A program made the position numbers and the translations under genes. A stretch of DNA of 64,000 nt, from the NCBI GenBank assembly GCA_010909165.1, contig MU008156.1, forward strand, positions 372,001 to 436,000, in the 5' to 3' direction. Position 1 is the first letter of the stretch, and the number at the start of each line of letters is the position of its first letter. The notes beneath the pieces are model-generated. The model was not told the DNA's origin, searched no databases, and saw only the letters and a program-made list of their open reading frames with translations. Source of the DNA: Anthoceros angustus (taxonomy: Eukaryota > Streptophyta > Anthocerotopsida > Anthocerotales > Anthocerotaceae). Below, piece after piece: positions 62,004 to 64,000 of this stretch.

Positions 62004-62245
62004 TCCCGGCATAGATATTGCGGTTGCTGCGTGTTCGGTCGTGAATGCCTCGGTATCGGCCTGACCAACCTCAGCACTTCTCGGTATCGGCAGTTTAGCA
62101 GCTGAGATTCGGCATCCTTGGCCTTATCGGTCGAGCGGGCTGGTTGCTGCTGTGCATCCGTTCAGGCTCCACAACTGGACGTATGCGCGCCGTGGGGGAT
62201 ATCGTCTCGCCGATTGCGTGCAATTTTTGCTCAGGAGAGTGAGGC

Positions 62246-63644
62246 ATGCCTCGTACTGTGGCGTGGCTGTTGCTGCGCTTGTTTCACTTGATCTTTCGGA
62301 TCGTGAACTGGATCGCGCACTACGCTGATCGGTGCGCCCGCCTGCTCAGAGCTAGTCCGTCGGAATATTTGAGGAACGGGTTTAATCAGAAGAAGGGACC
62401 CTGGAGTGTGGCAGTGGTGCTGGAGAGCGCGGAGGTTCTCGGCCAGGAGATAAAGATTCTGGAGCTGCTGCAGTGGTTGGCGGCTGCCAGGGTTCAGCAT
62501 GTCTCGCTATATGACGTGAAAGGTAGCATTTGATCTCATTCGCACGCTGACACAGTCAACTGGCAGTCGTCTTCCTGAGGGTTTAGGGTTCTTCATTCAG
62601 GTTTTTCAAAAGAATATCTGACGTTTGTCCCCGTCTAGGAGTCTTGAAGAATCTGCAGGAGGATTTTGAGAAGGCGCTGGACTGTAGCTGTGGTGAGGAT
62701 CAGAAGTTGTCTTTCCACTCGCCTAGAAAGGTTAGCTACTTGATCCTTTTCTAGCTTTTGAAAGTCAAGGTTGTTAGAGGTAAGGGTGTCCCCCGCATTG
62801 GGAGAACAGTCCTCGCAGCCTTGAAGCGGATTTCAGACAGTTTACATTCCCAAATCTTCTGGTCTGGAAGATCAGACAGTTTTGCTCCGACTGGAGCTCT
62901 GCCTAAAGTGCTCACAACCAAAAGTTTTTTTTGTGTGTGGTATTGGTTAGTGTAGTACTTGCTTGTGTTTAACTGCTGCTTGTCTGAACTCAAATGAAAA
63001 ATCAGGCAGGGCTTGTATTTCAGCTCTCTAACCTGTCCTCTGCTTGCGCAAACAGGAGGTCATGAAAGTGGAGCTTCTCTCTCGTGAGGATGGAAGAGAG
63101 GCCATTGTGATGGCTGCCAGGCATATTTGCAGTGGCGCCTTAAAAGCCCATGCACACGGGAAGGAGTTGAAGAAAAAACTCTCAGAAGCTGATGTAGATG
63201 CAAGTTTGCTGGCAACAGGTAAAAGGAGTTTCAAAAGATGTGTCGTGATCTACTTTCCTGTGCAGCGTTGTCTCACAACAGTGCTAAACCTTCTGACAGG
63301 ATATGTAGGCCCAGAACCAGATTTGCTTCTTTCTTTCGGCACAACAAAATCCCTCCTCGGCTTTCCTCCCTGGCGGTTGCGGTTAACAGAGATAGTGTAA
63401 GGAGCTTCCCCTTGTTGGTTTCTTGAGACTTGTGTACGCTCGGAAAGATTTCTGTACCGACTGTCTACTGTCGGTCTGCCGTTTAAGAGCTGCATTGCTG
63501 GAAGGTTGACCTCCTGGTGCCACCGAAACTCATCCTAGACATGTTTTGGACAGGCACATGGGGCGGTTCAGAGACCTGACAGCACCTTTGTTCACCTCAG
63601 CCCTTGAGGAGTTCGCTCAGAAAACCCAGAGATATGGGAGATAG
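62246..63644 (+). CDS. LEW1: NUS1/LEW1-type subunit of dehydrodolichyl diphosphate synthase
   Basis: Five exons (62246-62522, 62639-62730, 63056-63218, 63300-63396, 63554-63644) give 239 residues. Plants and animals make dolichol with a cis-prenyltransferase pair; this is the non-catalytic NgBR/NUS1-like partner, at the ER. A hydrophobic N-terminal helix (VAWLLLRLFHLIFRIVNWIAHY) precedes a cis-prenyltransferase-like fold: LLQWLAAARVQHVSLYD, then GPEPDLLLSFG, GFPPWRLRLTEIVHMG, and the C-terminal R-x-G motif (QRYGR) found in this subunit family and needed for complex activity in known members. The catalytic aspartate of the active subunit is not seen, as expected. All junctions keep the frame. 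Confidence 0.92.
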
Positions 63645-64000
63645 GTCTGCCGATACACAAGCCTGGCCTCTAAACGTAACCTCAGGCCGATGACTTTTCC
63701 AGTGAACAGGTGCGTAGAATTTTGGGTGCTGACAATGGCTTTTTCCATCTCTGAGTGTCACAAACTAAAAACTTGTTTGTTCGTTGCAGGGCACGTTTCT
63801 CAGCGAGGTGGATAACCAGGGACAATCTGTATCCATACGCCTACCAGGATTGAAAGGAAAAATTGTTTAGCCATTTGTACAATACATATGTACTATGTTT
63901 CCGCCGCTCATTACAGATTATGAGTGCCGATAATTGAGACTTCGAACTACTCGTTCGACGCTGTTGCCTACCATTTTACAGAAACCGTTGTCGCGGCAGA
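63645..64000. other. 3' flank with a possible extra exon
   Basis: Beyond the stop at 63,644, a GTGCG donor-like site at 63,709 and a TTGCAG acceptor at 63,784-63,789 frame an intron. The sequence after it (63,790-63,870) stays open as GTFLSEVDNQGQSVSIRLPG and ends at TAG. It may be an intron in the 3' UTR, an alternative end of LEW1, or a piece of a neighbouring gene cut by the window edge. Confidence 0.3.

Overview
This window is nuclear DNA from a land plant. Most coding genes are split by short GT-AG introns of roughly 50-200 bp. The recognisable products are plant-specific or plastid/mitochondrial proteins encoded in the nucleus: phosphoribulokinase, plastid thioredoxin z, a SKOR/GORK-type potassium channel, a GRDP (DUF1399) protein, polyphenol oxidase and a plant P450. 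Compact genes, short introns, a secreted-type PPO and a single SKOR-like channel would fit an early-diverging vascular plant such as a lycophyte (Selaginella-like). That assignment is inference; nothing here proves the species.

Positions 1-17,500 are repeat territory with no intact cellular gene. They hold a 0.92-kb tandem duplication, a 21-bp minisatellite, about 4 kb of nested tandem repeats, a Ty1/copia reverse-transcriptase fragment, a frameshifted protein-kinase fragment, a 225-bp satellite-like array, a cluster of GC-rich palindromes, a 33-bp hairpin minisatellite and a Ty3/gypsy integrase remnant. Positions 17,500-27,700 hold one intact P450 (minus), a truncated P450 copy, a disabled polyphenol oxidase gene (plus) and more tandem repeats.

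From 27,700 to the end the window is gene dense: SKOR-type K+ channel (+, 13 exons), RBM18-like RNA-binding protein (-), mitochondrial dihydrolipoyl dehydrogenase (-), a C2H2 zinc-finger/PARP-like protein (+), GRDP (-), RecQ helicase (-), plastid HAD-like protein (-), TFIIH subunit TFB1 (+, 19 exons), phosphoribulokinase (+), thioredoxin z (+) with a broken tandem copy, and a NUS1/LEW1-type cis-prenyltransferase subunit (+). I rebuilt exon structures by joining splice sites so that the reading frame stays open. The two genes where this fails by a small frame offset (RBM18 and the RecQ N-terminus) are flagged.

The most informative structure is at 32.8-45.4 kb: a tandem segmental duplication of the block [ZnF-PARP (+), DLD (-), GRDP (-)]. 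Each gene survives intact in only one of the two blocks and is broken in the other. Many tandem copies in the window differ mainly by 1-4 bp indels in homopolymers or short repeats, so assembly or sequencing error must be considered before calling some copies pseudogenes. I found no prokaryotic-type system, CRISPR array, rRNA or confident tRNA gene.
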